A stretch of DNA of 64,000 bases from Sinomonas gamaensis (lineage in GTDB: Bacteria > Actinomycetota > Actinomycetes > Actinomycetales > Micrococcaceae). The notes beneath the pieces were generated by a model. The model was not told the origin of the DNA. It searched no databases and saw only the letters and a program-made list of their open reading frames with translations. Each line of letters starts with the position of its first letter. Position 1 is the first letter of the stretch. The position numbers were made by a program, and so were the translations under genes. Shown piece by piece: positions 1 through 8,437 of this stretch. Location of the stretch: contig NZ_SSCL01000006.1 in assembly GCF_005876955.1 (NCBI RefSeq), positions 62,001 through 126,000 on the forward strand, in the 5' to 3' direction.

Positions 1-1583
1 GTGGCCTGCGCCGCCGAGACGACAGCGAACGGGAGCCAGCCGCCGACGGCGATCTTCCATGCGGGGGCATTCGAGGCGAGGGCCCGCTTGGTCACGGGAC
101 GCATGGCCTGGGTCAGCATGAAGATGCCGACCCACATTGCGAGCGCGAGGAAGTACGGTGCGAGGCCTGCCCCGTACGTCGCGGCCTTCGCCTGCGAGAC
201 GCTGTTCACGGCGACCGGATCTGCGATGACCCGCGAGACGTTGCCCTTCTGGGCGTCGGTCGGGTTCGGGACCTTGCCCGCGCCCGTGGCGAGGCCGTCC
301 GCGAGCTGGGCCGCGCCGTCATGCGCCTGTGCCGCGCCGGAGGCGAGGGCCTGCGCGCCGTCGTCTGCCTTAGCCGCGCCGTCTGAGAGCTGAGCCGCGC
401 CGGCGGCGGCGCTCTGCTCCCCGGCGGCGAGCTGGGAGGCTCCGGACGCTACCTGGTGGGCTCCGCCGTCGGCCTGGCTGATGCCCGAAGCGAGGGCTGG
501 CATGCCGTTCGCGAGCTGCCGCGCGCCGTCGGCCACCTGCTGGGAACCGGCGGCGAGCTGGGCGACCTGCCCCGCCGCGGAGGTGAGCTGGGCCGTTGCG
601 CTCTGGCCGGAAGGTGACTGTCCGGCGGCGGTGAGCGCTGCGCCGACCTGCTGCGCCTGCGCGGGGGTCAGGGTTCCGTTGGCCACGAGCTGGGCGAGTG
701 CCCCTCTGGTCTGCTGCTGGAGCTGCGCCTGGGCGGCGTCCCCTGCGGCGACCGCCCCTTGGACCTTCTGATTCAGGAGCTGGTTGCCGGCGGCGACCTG
801 CGCCGCGCCGTCCGCGAGCTTCTGGGTGTCAGCCGGGAGCGACGCCGTCTTCTGCTCGAGTGTGTCGAGCCCCGTGGCGAGCTGGGACGCGCCGTCGCGC
901 ACCTGAGCTGAGCCGGCGACGAGCTGCTGCTGGCCGTCCGCAAGCTGGGCGGCGCCGGTGCGCAGCTGGGCCGTGCCCGTGGCGAGCTGGCTTGCGCCCT
1001 CGGACACCTGGCCTACGCCGTCGCGCAGCTGCCCCGCGGCGTCGGCGGCCTGGACCATCTGCGTATGGATCGTTCCGTAGCCCGTGAGGAGCTGGTTCGC
1101 GGTCTCGACGCCAACCTCCTTGGCGACCGAATCGTGGACGGCCTTCGTGGCCTTGTCCACGATCGTGGACAGGAGGTAGTTGTTCGCGTCGTTCGTGGTG
1201 ACGTCGAGCATCGCCTGCCGTGCGGCGTCGAAGGTCGAGGGGGAGGCGAGGTTGGCCGAGAAATCCGCGGGGATGCGCAGCGCGAACGAGTAAGTGCCGT
1301 TCCGCACGCCAGCCTCGGCGGTCTGCTGGTCGGGGACGCGCTGCCAGTCGAAGACGTGGCCGTCCACGAGACTGCTCGCGACCTTGCCGCCCACCTCGCC
1401 CCGGTCCTCGACGACGAGCGCGGCCTTGAGATGGTTGGTGTTCGAATAAGGATCCCAGTTCGCGTAGAGGTACACCGCGCCGTAGAGCAGCGGCACCATC
1501 GTGAGCGCGAGGATTGCGAGCTTCGGCAGGAGGCCGGAGGTCATGCGCTGGAGTTCCGAGCGGGCGAGGCGCAGCACGGTCAT
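1..1583 (-). CDS. YhgE/Pip-family membrane protein, 3' end cut by window
   Basis: The ATG at 1583 begins MTVLRLARSELQRM, followed by a membrane segment near residues 19-38 and then a long extracellular stretch. From about residue 185 this is a regular series of short repeats of the form G-A-x-Q-L-A-x-G, typical of the coiled, Ala/Gly/Gln-rich middle of YhgE/Pip proteins. The frame is still open at base 1 with more membrane-like sequence, so the C-terminal transmembrane domain (ABC-2-permease-like in this family) lies outside. The start overlaps the stop of the upstream ATPase-like gene by 4 bases (ATGA), so the two are translationally coupled. The family includes phage-infection and secretion-associated proteins; the substrate is unknown. 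Confidence 0.85.
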   Translation of the reverse strand, partial: MTVLRLARSELQRMTSGLLPKLAILALTMVPLLYGAVYLYANWDPYSNTNHLKAALVVEDRGEVGGKVASSLVDGHVFDWQRVPDQQTAEAGVRNGTYSFALRIPADFSANLASPSTFDAARQAMLDVTTNDANNYLLSTIVDKATKAVHDSVAKEVGVETANQLLTGYGTIHTQMVQAADAAGQLRDGVGQVSEGASQLATGTAQLRTGAAQLADGQQQLVAGSAQVRDGASQLATGLDTLEQKTASLPADTQKLADGAAQVAAGNQLLNQKVQGAVAAGDAAQAQLQQQTRGALAQLVANGTLTPAQAQQVGAALTAAGQSPSGQSATAQLTSAAGQVAQLAAGSQQVADGARQLANGMPALASGISQADGGAHQVASGASQLAAGEQSAAAGAAQLSDGAAKADDGAQALASGAAQAHDGAAQLADGLATGAGKVPNPTDAQKGNVSRVIADPVAVNSVSQAKAATYGAGLAPYFLALAMWVGIFMLTQAMRPVTKRALASNAPAWKIAVGGWLPFAVVSAAQA

Positions 1584-2242
1584 GCGCGCACCTCCTCGAG
1601 GGGTTGGGTCTGGGAATTGCCGACGACGGCGGTCCCGGCTTCCCAGCCGAGCGGCACCTCTCCGACGATGGCGACGACGGCGAGCGGCCTCCCCGGCTCC
1701 GTCGCGAGCCGCTCGAGGCGCGGGAGCCAATCCTCGGCGCGATCGGAATGTCGGTCGGGGGAGTCGACCACGAGGAGGCGCACGGCCGGATCGGAGAGCG
1801 CGAGGTCGGCGAGGAGCTCCACCCGGCGCCGGGCGGGAAGCTCGTCGACCCATTGGGAAGCAACGTCCTCGAACGCATGCACGGTCAGCCAGGCCTCGGG
1901 GGTTCCGAACGCGCGGTGACGCCGGGGCAGGAGCGAGAGGTCTTCGCCGACGAGGCCGAGCACGCTCAGGTGCCGCTCGGCCTCGTTGATCCCGGGCGAG
2001 TCGACGAGGGCACTCGCGCGGCGGAGGGTCTTGAGGTTCTTCTTGGGGCCTGCCTCTGCGCCCCAGAGCGCCGTTCCCCCGTCCGGGAAGTAGCGGCCGC
2101 TCGCCGCGAGGGCGAGTGCGGTGCGCGTGTCCTGGCCGTCGGCCTGGACAAGGGTGAGCGCCCCGATCGGGGCTTCGAAGGAAGTGGGGGCCACGAGGTC
2201 GCCGTGGCGCCCCTGCACGCGGAGCTCACGAACTGAAAGCAT
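1580..2242 (-). CDS. Degenerate ABC-type ATPase-like protein coupled to YhgE
   Basis: This 220-residue protein is the size of an ABC nucleotide-binding subunit and sits where one would be expected, directly upstream of and overlapping the YhgE-type membrane gene. The fold pattern is recognisable: a beta-strand followed by the expected P-loop region (VQADGQDTRTALALA), a signature-helix-like stretch (LPARRRVELLADLALSD) and a Walker-B-like strand (VRLLVVDSPD). The P-loop lacks the GxxGxGK pattern and its lysine, the signature lacks LSGG, and Walker B lacks the catalytic glutamate. ATP hydrolysis is therefore doubtful; it may be a structural or regulatory partner. A perfect palindrome lies 17 bases upstream of its start. 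Confidence 0.75.
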   Translation of the reverse strand: MLSVRELRVQGRHGDLVAPTSFEAPIGALTLVQADGQDTRTALALAASGRYFPDGGTALWGAEAGPKKNLKTLRRASALVDSPGINEAERHLSVLGLVGEDLSLLPRRHRAFGTPEAWLTVHAFEDVASQWVDELPARRRVELLADLALSDPAVRLLVVDSPDRHSDRAEDWLPRLERLATEPGRPLAVVAIVGEVPLGWEAGTAVVGNSQTQPLEEVRA

Positions 2243-2258
2243 GGTCCCAGTTTAGTGA

Positions 2259-2274
2259 AACTGACCGGTCAGTT
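2259..2274. promoter_or_regulatory. Perfect 16-bp palindrome, TetR-type operator candidate
   Basis: AACTGACCGGTCAGTT is a perfect 16-base inverted repeat just upstream of the ABC-like/YhgE pair, touching the last base of the upstream XRE gene. Its length and symmetry fit the operators of TetR-family repressors. No TetR gene is visible in the window, so the repressor would lie beyond base 1 or elsewhere. Confidence 0.6.
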
Positions 2275-3149
2275 CAAATTGTCTCGTCGAGCGCCCGCGC
2301 TGTGGCCGGCTTCGGCTCCTGCGCCCCGAAGCTGCCGAGCATCGCGAGGGAATCCGCCGAGGGCGAGCCGGGCTTGGCGGTGAACACGCGCAGCGTCAGG
2401 TCCGGATCGTGCCGGGGCGCGAGATCCTCGAAGTTCAGTTCGAGGTCTCCGACCACCGGATGCCGCATCCGCAGGACCCCTGCGTGTTCGGTCACCACTC
2501 GATGGCCAGCCCACCATTTGCGGAAGTGCTCGCTGTGCACCGCGAGCTCGCCCACGAGCTGGTTCGCCTCGGGATCGTTGGGGTGACGGCCGACGTCGAC
2601 CCTCAGCGCTCCCGTGGCCTCCGCGGCCACCGTCTTCCAATCGGTGAACAGCTCCTTGGCCCTGGGATCCAGGATGATCCACCGTGTGAGGTTCCGCTCC
2701 TGCAGCGGCATGCTCGGGAAGTCGGCGAGCAGGAGGAAGGCGAGCGGGTTCCCGGCGAGGACTTCGGTGCGGCGGCCGAGCACGAGGGCTGGGACATTCC
2801 CGACGGCGTCGACCAGCTGGCGCAGCGCCGGTCGCGCGGTCTGCGGGGGCAGCGGGCGTTTCGAGTTCGCGCAGTGCTCGAGCAGGTTGATCATGTGGGC
2901 CCGCTCGCCGTCGTCCAGCTGGAGGGCCCGCGCGACGGAATCGAGCACCGAGCGCGACGGGTGGATGTTCCGACCCTGCTCGAGGCGCGTGTAGTAGTCC
3001 GTGCTCACGCCGGCCAGATACGCGATCTCCTCGCGACGGAGGCCGGGCACGCGCCGACCACTCGACGTCGCAGCGATGCCCGCCTGCTCTGGTGCGAGGC
3101 GAGACCGCATGGCCTTGAGGAATCGGCCGAATTCAGCGCTTTGACCCAT
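2274..3149 (-). CDS. XRE-family regulator with MmyB-like ligand-binding domain
   Basis: 291 residues. An N-terminal helix-turn-helix (about residues 38-61, LRREEIAYLAGVSTDYYTRL, then EQGRN) is followed by a C-terminal MmyB/PAS-like region with the typical ALVLGRRTEVLAGNPLA and NLTRWIILDPRAKELFTDW stretches. This two-domain layout is common among actinobacterial regulators of redox or efflux genes. It is transcribed away from the aldo/keto reductase region and lies 62 bases downstream of the MFS exporter on the same strand, so it probably regulates the exporter and itself. The inducer is unknown. Start is the ATG at 3149. Confidence 0.85.
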   Translation of the reverse strand: MGQSAEFGRFLKAMRSRLAPEQAGIAATSSGRRVPGLRREEIAYLAGVSTDYYTRLEQGRNIHPSRSVLDSVARALQLDDGERAHMINLLEHCANSKRPLPPQTARPALRQLVDAVGNVPALVLGRRTEVLAGNPLAFLLLADFPSMPLQERNLTRWIILDPRAKELFTDWKTVAAEATGALRVDVGRHPNDPEANQLVGELAVHSEHFRKWWAGHRVVTEHAGVLRMRHPVVGDLELNFEDLAPRHDPDLTLRVFTAKPGSPSADSLAMLGSFGAQEPKPATARALDETI

Positions 3150-3211
3150 TGATCCATTCTTTCCGACGCATTCGAGGCTTTTCTACAGAGGTGCTAGGAC
3201 ACGGACTTTGC

Positions 3212-4660
3212 CTAGGACGCGGATTTTGCCGACGTCTCCTGGGCGGAGGCTTGGGCTGGCCGCTTGGCGGCCGGCATAGCGAGCACTGCGACGACGGTCA
3301 GCACGGTGACGACCAGAACCGCAAGGAAGACGGCCGCCGAGGCTTCGATGGTCGCGTGGGGATTCGAGGCGCCGTTGGGCGTGCCTGCGTACAGCGCGTT
3401 CGCGACCGCGCCGAAGACGGCGACGCCGAGCGCGCTGCCGATTGAACGCGCGAAGAGGTTGGTCCCGGTGACCACGCCCCGCTCGTTCCACTCGACGCTC
3501 GATTGCGCGGAGATCAGGGTCGGGGTCGCCACGAGGCCCATGCCGAGGCCGACGACGAAGCAGCTCACCGCGACGAGGAGCAGGGTGGGCGTGTGAGCGG
3601 TGAGCGCGAGAACGCTGGCCCCTGTGACGGAGATCAGGATGCCGATCACCGCGGTGTTCCGGAAGCCGATGCGCAGGTACAGGCGGCCGGACTGCGAGGC
3701 GCTGATGGGCCAGCCGATGGTCAGCGCGGCGAGGGCCAGACCCGCTAGCACGGGGGAGACCGAGAGCGATCCCTCGAGGTACGTCGGCACGTACGAGGTG
3801 AGCCCCAAGATGATGGCGCCCACGCCGAAGGAGACGAGCGTCGTGGTCAGCAGCAGCCTGCGGGAGACGACCCACAGGGGAAGGACCGGCTCAGAGGCTC
3901 GCCGCTCGGCGAGGACGAAGAGGACGAGCAGGACGGCCCCGATACCGAAAACGGCGATGCTCACGGGGGAGTTCCAAGCCCAGGCCTGCCCGCCCTCTAG
4001 CGCTCCGAGTATGAGGAGGGTCATGGCACCCGTGAGGAGAGCCGAACCGAGGTAGTCGATCCGATGCCGGGCGCGCTCGATGTTCTCGTGGAACGTCCGG
4101 ATGAGCATCCATCCGGCGAGGATGCACAGCGGGATGTTGATGAAGAAGATGCCGCGCCAGATCCCGAGAGACGCGAACACCCCGCCCAGCGTCGGGCCGA
4201 CGACGGACGAGATGGCCCACACGCTGGCGAGGTAGCCCTGGACCTTCGCGCGTTCGGTCAACGAGTAGATGTCGCCGGCGATCGTGATTGCCATCGGCTG
4301 GACGGCACCGGCTCCCAGCCCTTGCAGCACGCGGAAGGCGATGAGCGCGGGCATGGTCAGCGCGAAGCCGCAGAGAATCGAGCCGAGCAGGAAGAGCCCA
4401 ATGCCGGCCAGGACGATGGGCTTGCGGCCCACCATGTCGGAGAGCTTCGCGTACACCGGCACCGAGACGGCCTGCGCGAGCATGTAGGCAGAGAAGAGCC
4501 ACGGGAACGACGAGAAGCCGCCGATGTCGTGCACGATGGAGGGGACCGCGGTGGCGACGATCGTCGAATCGATCGCTACGAGCCCGGTCGTCAGCATCAG
4601 CGCGATGAGAATTGGTCCTCTTTCGGACCGGAAGCCTACAGCGTCGGTGTTCGTCGTCAT
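3212..4660 (-). CDS. MFS drug:H+ antiporter, DHA2/EmrB-type
   Basis: 482 residues with about 14 hydrophobic segments, the number typical of the DHA2 (EmrB/QacA) group. The first helix contains LMLTTGLVAIDSTIVATAVP, where the Asp and the downstream motif-A-like DMVGRKPIVL are hallmarks. The motif C region RVLQGLGAGAVQPM marks an antiporter. It probably exports hydrophobic compounds using the proton gradient. The XRE regulator gene follows on the same strand. The start ATG at 4660 is the first in the frame. The substrate cannot be predicted. Confidence 0.9.
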   Translation of the reverse strand: MTTNTDAVGFRSERGPILIALMLTTGLVAIDSTIVATAVPSIVHDIGGFSSFPWLFSAYMLAQAVSVPVYAKLSDMVGRKPIVLAGIGLFLLGSILCGFALTMPALIAFRVLQGLGAGAVQPMAITIAGDIYSLTERAKVQGYLASVWAISSVVGPTLGGVFASLGIWRGIFFINIPLCILAGWMLIRTFHENIERARHRIDYLGSALLTGAMTLLILGALEGGQAWAWNSPVSIAVFGIGAVLLVLFVLAERRASEPVLPLWVVSRRLLLTTTLVSFGVGAIILGLTSYVPTYLEGSLSVSPVLAGLALAALTIGWPISASQSGRLYLRIGFRNTAVIGILISVTGASVLALTAHTPTLLLVAVSCFVVGLGMGLVATPTLISAQSSVEWNERGVVTGTNLFARSIGSALGVAVFGAVANALYAGTPNGASNPHATIEASAAVFLAVLVVTVLTVVAVLAMPAAKRPAQASAQETSAKSAS

Positions 4661-4817
4661 ATTTAAGGTAAACCCCGGGCTGCCGGAATTTAGTCCCCGC
4701 GAGCACCGCCGAAGGTAGGACTCTCACTCCTAGGAAGAGAAGAGCGCGGCTGCCGACCTGACAGGGATACCGGTTTCTGAGTAGCGTTGAAACGTATTCC
4801 CGCACAGAAGAAGGACC

Positions 4818-5015
4818 ATGGACAACACCGCGCTGATCTCCCTCGCGCTCATCATCCCGTCACAGCTTGCAGAGAGCCAGAGCGCGCTTCCGAGCGCGCC
4901 CGTGGTGGACGACGGCGGAGCTGGGCACCCCGCGCGGGCCGCCTTGGTCCGAGCGCGGCTTGCGACAACGCTCCACCGGCTCGCGTGGGCAATCGAACCG
5001 AAAGAGGGGTTCTAA
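4818..5015 (+). CDS. Small protein of unknown function
   Basis: 65 codons starting at an ATG preceded by AGAAGGACC, a fair ribosome-binding site, and ending 3 bases before the start of the aldo/keto reductase remnant. The N-terminus is mildly hydrophobic (TALISLALIIP) and the C-terminus is Arg/Ala/Leu-rich (LVRARLATTLHRLAWAIE), perhaps an amphipathic helix. The tight spacing suggests a bicistronic message with the next gene. I do not recognise the family; its reality rests on the start signal and position only. Confidence 0.45.
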   Translation: MDNTALISLALIIPSQLAESQSALPSAPVVDDGGAGHPARAALVRARLATTLHRLAWAIEPKEGF

Positions 5016-5731
<716 letters not shown>

Positions 5732-5745
5732 CACCAGGAGAATTC

Positions 5746-6786
5746 ATGCCTACCGCACGCGCCTACGCCGCTCCATCCGCCACTGAACCCCTCGTCCCGA
5801 CGACGATCGAGCGCCGCGAGCCCGGCCCCCACGAGGTCCTCATCGCCATCAAGTACGCGGGCATCTGCCATTCCGACATCCACACTGCCCGCGGCGACTG
5901 GGGCGCGATCTCCTACCCGATCGTCACCGGCCACGAGATCGCCGGCGTCGTGGAGGCGATCGGCAGCGAGGTGACGAAGTACGCCGTCGGCGACCGGGTC
6001 GGCGTCGGCTGCTTCGTGGACTCGTGCCGGGAATGCGTCAATTGCCGCGCTGGCGAGGAGCAGTACTGCCTGAAGGGCGAGATTGGCACCTACAACGCGA
6101 TCGGCCGCGACGGGAAGCCGACCGCCGGCGGGTACAGGACGCACATCACCGTCGAGGAGGATTACGTCCTCCGCATCCCCGACGCGCTCGATCTCGACGT
6201 CGCCGCCCCGCTCCTGTGCGCCGGGATCACCCTGTACTCGCCGCTGAAGACCTGGGAGGCCGGCCCCGGCAAGCAGGTCGCGATCGTCGGGATGGGCGGA
6301 CTCGGGCACATGGGCGTGAAGATCGCCCACGCGCTCGGCGCCGAGGTCACGGTCATCAGCCAGTCGCTGAAGAAGCAGGACGACGCCTTCCGTCTCGGCG
6401 CCGACCACTACTACGCGAGCTCGGACGAGAGCACCTTCGAGGATCTCAAGGGGCGCTTCGACCTCGTCGTGAGCACCGTCTCCGCGGATCTCGACCTCAA
6501 CGCGTACCTGGGCCTGCTCGCCCTCGACGGGACCTTCGTCGCCGCGGGCCTGCCGGAGAACGCGATGAGCTTCAGCCCCGGCTCGCTCGTCGGGTTCCGG
6601 CGGCGACTGGCGGGGACGAAGAACGGCGGCATCCGGCAGACCCAGGAGATGCTCGACTTCTGCGCCGAACACGGGCTCGGAGCGGAGATCGAGGTCATCC
6701 CGGCCGAGAAGATCAACGAGGCGTGGGAGCGGGTCGTGGCCAGCGACGTCCGCTACCGCTTCGTCATCGACACATCGACCCTCTGA
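5746..6786 (+). CDS. Zinc-dependent NAD(P)-alcohol dehydrogenase, YahK/CAD-type
   Basis: 346 residues starting at the ATG after CAGGAGAATTC. Catalytic zinc ligands are visible as C41 (GICHSDIH) and H63 (TGHEIAG). The structural zinc cluster C-x2-C-x2-C-x7-C is in [16 protein letters not shown]. The nucleotide-binding loop is [10 protein letters not shown]. It belongs to the medium-chain dehydrogenases that reduce aldehydes such as cinnamaldehyde-type substrates with NADPH. The gene follows the aldo/keto reductase remnant by 14 bases, so the pair was probably an aldehyde-reduction operon. The exact substrate is open. Confidence 0.9.
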   Translation: MPTARAYAAPSATEPLVPTTIERREPGPHEVLIAIKYAGICHSDIHTARGDWGAISYPIVTGHEIAGVVEAIGSEVTKYAVGDRVGVGCFVDSCRECVNCRAGEEQYCLKGEIGTYNAIGRDGKPTAGGYRTHITVEEDYVLRIPDALDLDVAAPLLCAGITLYSPLKTWEAGPGKQVAIVGMGGLGHMGVKIAHALGAEVTVISQSLKKQDDAFRLGADHYYASSDESTFEDLKGRFDLVVSTVSADLDLNAYLGLLALDGTFVAAGLPENAMSFSPGSLVGFRRRLAGTKNGGIRQTQEMLDFCAEHGLGAEIEVIPAEKINEAWERVVASDVRYRFVIDTSTL

Positions 6787-6795
6787 CCGCAGCGC

Positions 6796-8208
6796 TCAGA
6801 GGCCGTAGGCCTCGAGGAAGCGCAGCCAGACTTCGCTCACCGTGGGGAAGGCTGGGATCGCGTGCCAGAGGCGCTCGAGCGTGACTTCGCCGGTGATCGC
6901 GATCGTCGCGGACTGCAGCAGCTCCGCGACGTCCGGCCCGGCGAAGCACGCGCCCACCAGCGTCTGCCGGTCCTCGTCCACGAGGAAGCGCGCCCACCCC
7001 TCGTAGTCGACGGCGTGCTGCCATGCGCCGGCCACGGAGATCGGAAGGTCGACGGCCCGGACGCGGATCCCATGCTCCCAGGCTTCTTCTTCCGTTAGCC
7101 CGACCATCGCGGCCTCGGGATCGGTGAACATGACCCGTGGGACGGCGAGCTCGTCTGCGGTGCGCGCGTGTCGGCTCCAACGTGACGGCCGCCCGTCGAG
7201 CTCGCCACGCACGCGGGCAACGACCACGTCGCCCGTAATCCGCGCCTGGTACTTGCCCTGGTGCGTGAGCATGGCCCGACCGCAGCAGTCGCCGACCGCG
7301 TAGAGCCACGAGTTCCCGACGACGAGCCCCGTCTCGTCGACTCGCAGCGAGGCAGGTTCGATGCCGAAGGCAGGCAGCCCCAGCCCATCGAGGGCCGGCC
7401 GCCGGCCGGCGGCGACCATCACCTTGGCGACCCCGAGCGTTCGCCCGTCGGGAAGCGCGAGGTGGGCTCCGCCGTCGTCCGTTGGCTCGACGAGCTCCGG
7501 CGAGGTTCCTTCGAGGATCTCCACCCCGTCGCCGGTCAGGCCTGCGCGCACGAGTTCCCGCGCGTCCTCGGGGAACGCGCTCAGGAATGTGCCCCGCGCG
7601 AGCAGCGTGACCTGCGAACCCAGCCGTGCGAACGCCTGCGCGAGCTCCGAGCCGGCGACGCCCGCGCCGAGGATCGCGAGGCTTTCGGGGACCTCGCGGG
7701 TGCTCGTGGCGTCCGCCGTCGTCCAGTAGGGCACCCGGTCGAGCCCGGGAACCTTGGGGACCGAGGGGGTGGAGCCGGTGGCGAGGACGACGGCGTGGCG
7801 CGCCGCGAGCGCGAAGTGGTTGCCGGAGGGGTCGGCGACACTCACGCGCTTCGCCCCCGTGAGACGAGCGCGCCCCCGGACGAGGGCGATGCCGGTGCCG
7901 TCGACCCACTCGACCTGGGATTCGTCGTTCCAGCTGTTGACGGCGTCGGTGCGGTGGTCGAGGACGGCCTGGACGTCGAGGTCGCCGGTGACCGCCTGGC
8001 GCGAGCCGGGAACCCGCCGGGCCGCGTGCAGCGCAGTCCCTGGGCGCAGGAGCGCCTTCGAGGGTTCGCAGGCCCAATAGGAACAGGCGCCGCCGACGAG
8101 ATCGCTTTCGATGAGGGCCGCTGTGAGGCCGCCCTTCACGATGCGGTCTGCTGCGTTCTCGCCGGCCGCACCTGCGCCGATCACAATGACGTCGTACTCG
8201 CTCTCCAC
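6796..8208 (-). CDS. FAD/NAD(P) disulfide-type oxidoreductase
   Basis: 470 residues beginning at a GTG. The FAD-binding motif GAGAAGENAA and the NAD(P) motif ILGAGVAGSELAQAF are intact. The redox disulfide is C42-x4-C47 within ACSYWACEPSK, the usual spacing for lipoamide/mercuric-reductase relatives. The C-terminal active-site region reads IPAFPTVSE where dihydrolipoamide dehydrogenases have HPTxxE, so the catalytic His seems replaced by Phe. It is likely a flavoprotein disulfide reductase with an atypical substrate or transhydrogenase-like action. It is convergent with the alcohol dehydrogenase, with a 9-base gap. Confidence 0.85.
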   Translation of the reverse strand: MESEYDVIVIGAGAAGENAADRIVKGGLTAALIESDLVGGACSYWACEPSKALLRPGTALHAARRVPGSRQAVTGDLDVQAVLDHRTDAVNSWNDESQVEWVDGTGIALVRGRARLTGAKRVSVADPSGNHFALAARHAVVLATGSTPSVPKVPGLDRVPYWTTADATSTREVPESLAILGAGVAGSELAQAFARLGSQVTLLARGTFLSAFPEDARELVRAGLTGDGVEILEGTSPELVEPTDDGGAHLALPDGRTLGVAKVMVAAGRRPALDGLGLPAFGIEPASLRVDETGLVVGNSWLYAVGDCCGRAMLTHQGKYQARITGDVVVARVRGELDGRPSRWSRHARTADELAVPRVMFTDPEAAMVGLTEEEAWEHGIRVRAVDLPISVAGAWQHAVDYEGWARFLVDEDRQTLVGACFAGPDVAELLQSATIAITGEVTLERLWHAIPAFPTVSEVWLRFLEAYGL

Positions 8209-8232
8209 CCCACCGATGCTACGGGAGCGTAG

Positions 8233-8355
8233 TTAGCCTTGCCGGGCCTTGAGACGCGGGTTCTTCTTGTTGATGACGAAGATCCTGCCCCGCCGCCTGA
8301 CCAGCTGGGACCCCGGCTGGTTCTTGAGGGATCGGATCGATGCGCGCACCTTCAT
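8233..8355 (-). CDS. rpmJ: 50S ribosomal protein L36, zinc-free (C-) paralogue
   Basis: This is a 40-residue gene starting [11 protein letters not shown] and ending NPRLKARQG. It contains no cysteine, unlike ordinary 37-residue L36, which carries a zinc ribbon. It is the C- form that replaces the zinc-containing protein in ribosomes during zinc starvation. A Zur-like box lies 20 bases upstream of the start and is shared with the divergent COG0523-like gene. The start ATG at 8355 is preceded by AAAGGAGC. Confidence 0.92.
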   Translation of the reverse strand: MKVRASIRSLKNQPGSQLVRRRGRIFVINKKNPRLKARQG

Positions 8356-8374
8356 GCGGTGCTCCTTTCATTAT

Positions 8375-8389
8375 TGGGAACCATTCTCT
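8375..8389. promoter_or_regulatory. Zur-like operator between rpmJ and COG0523-like gene
   Basis: On the minus strand the sequence is AGAGAATGGTTCCCA, close to the actinobacterial Zur consensus TGANAATNRTTNTCA. It sits 20 bases before the L36 start and 48 bases before the divergent start at 8438. A -10-like TAAGAT (8391-8396) for the plus-strand gene adjoins it. Zur-zinc would repress both genes; zinc shortage would release them. The match is by eye. Confidence 0.7.
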
Positions 8390-8437
8390 TTAAGATACAG
8401 TGGCCACCGGATATTCCCGATCTCGGAAGGTGCAGGT

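Noticed and set aside
4716-4732. Inverted repeat TAGGA-N7-TCCTA upstream of the MFS gene
   Set aside because: Arms of 5 bases are short for this composition and the position relative to a promoter is unclear.
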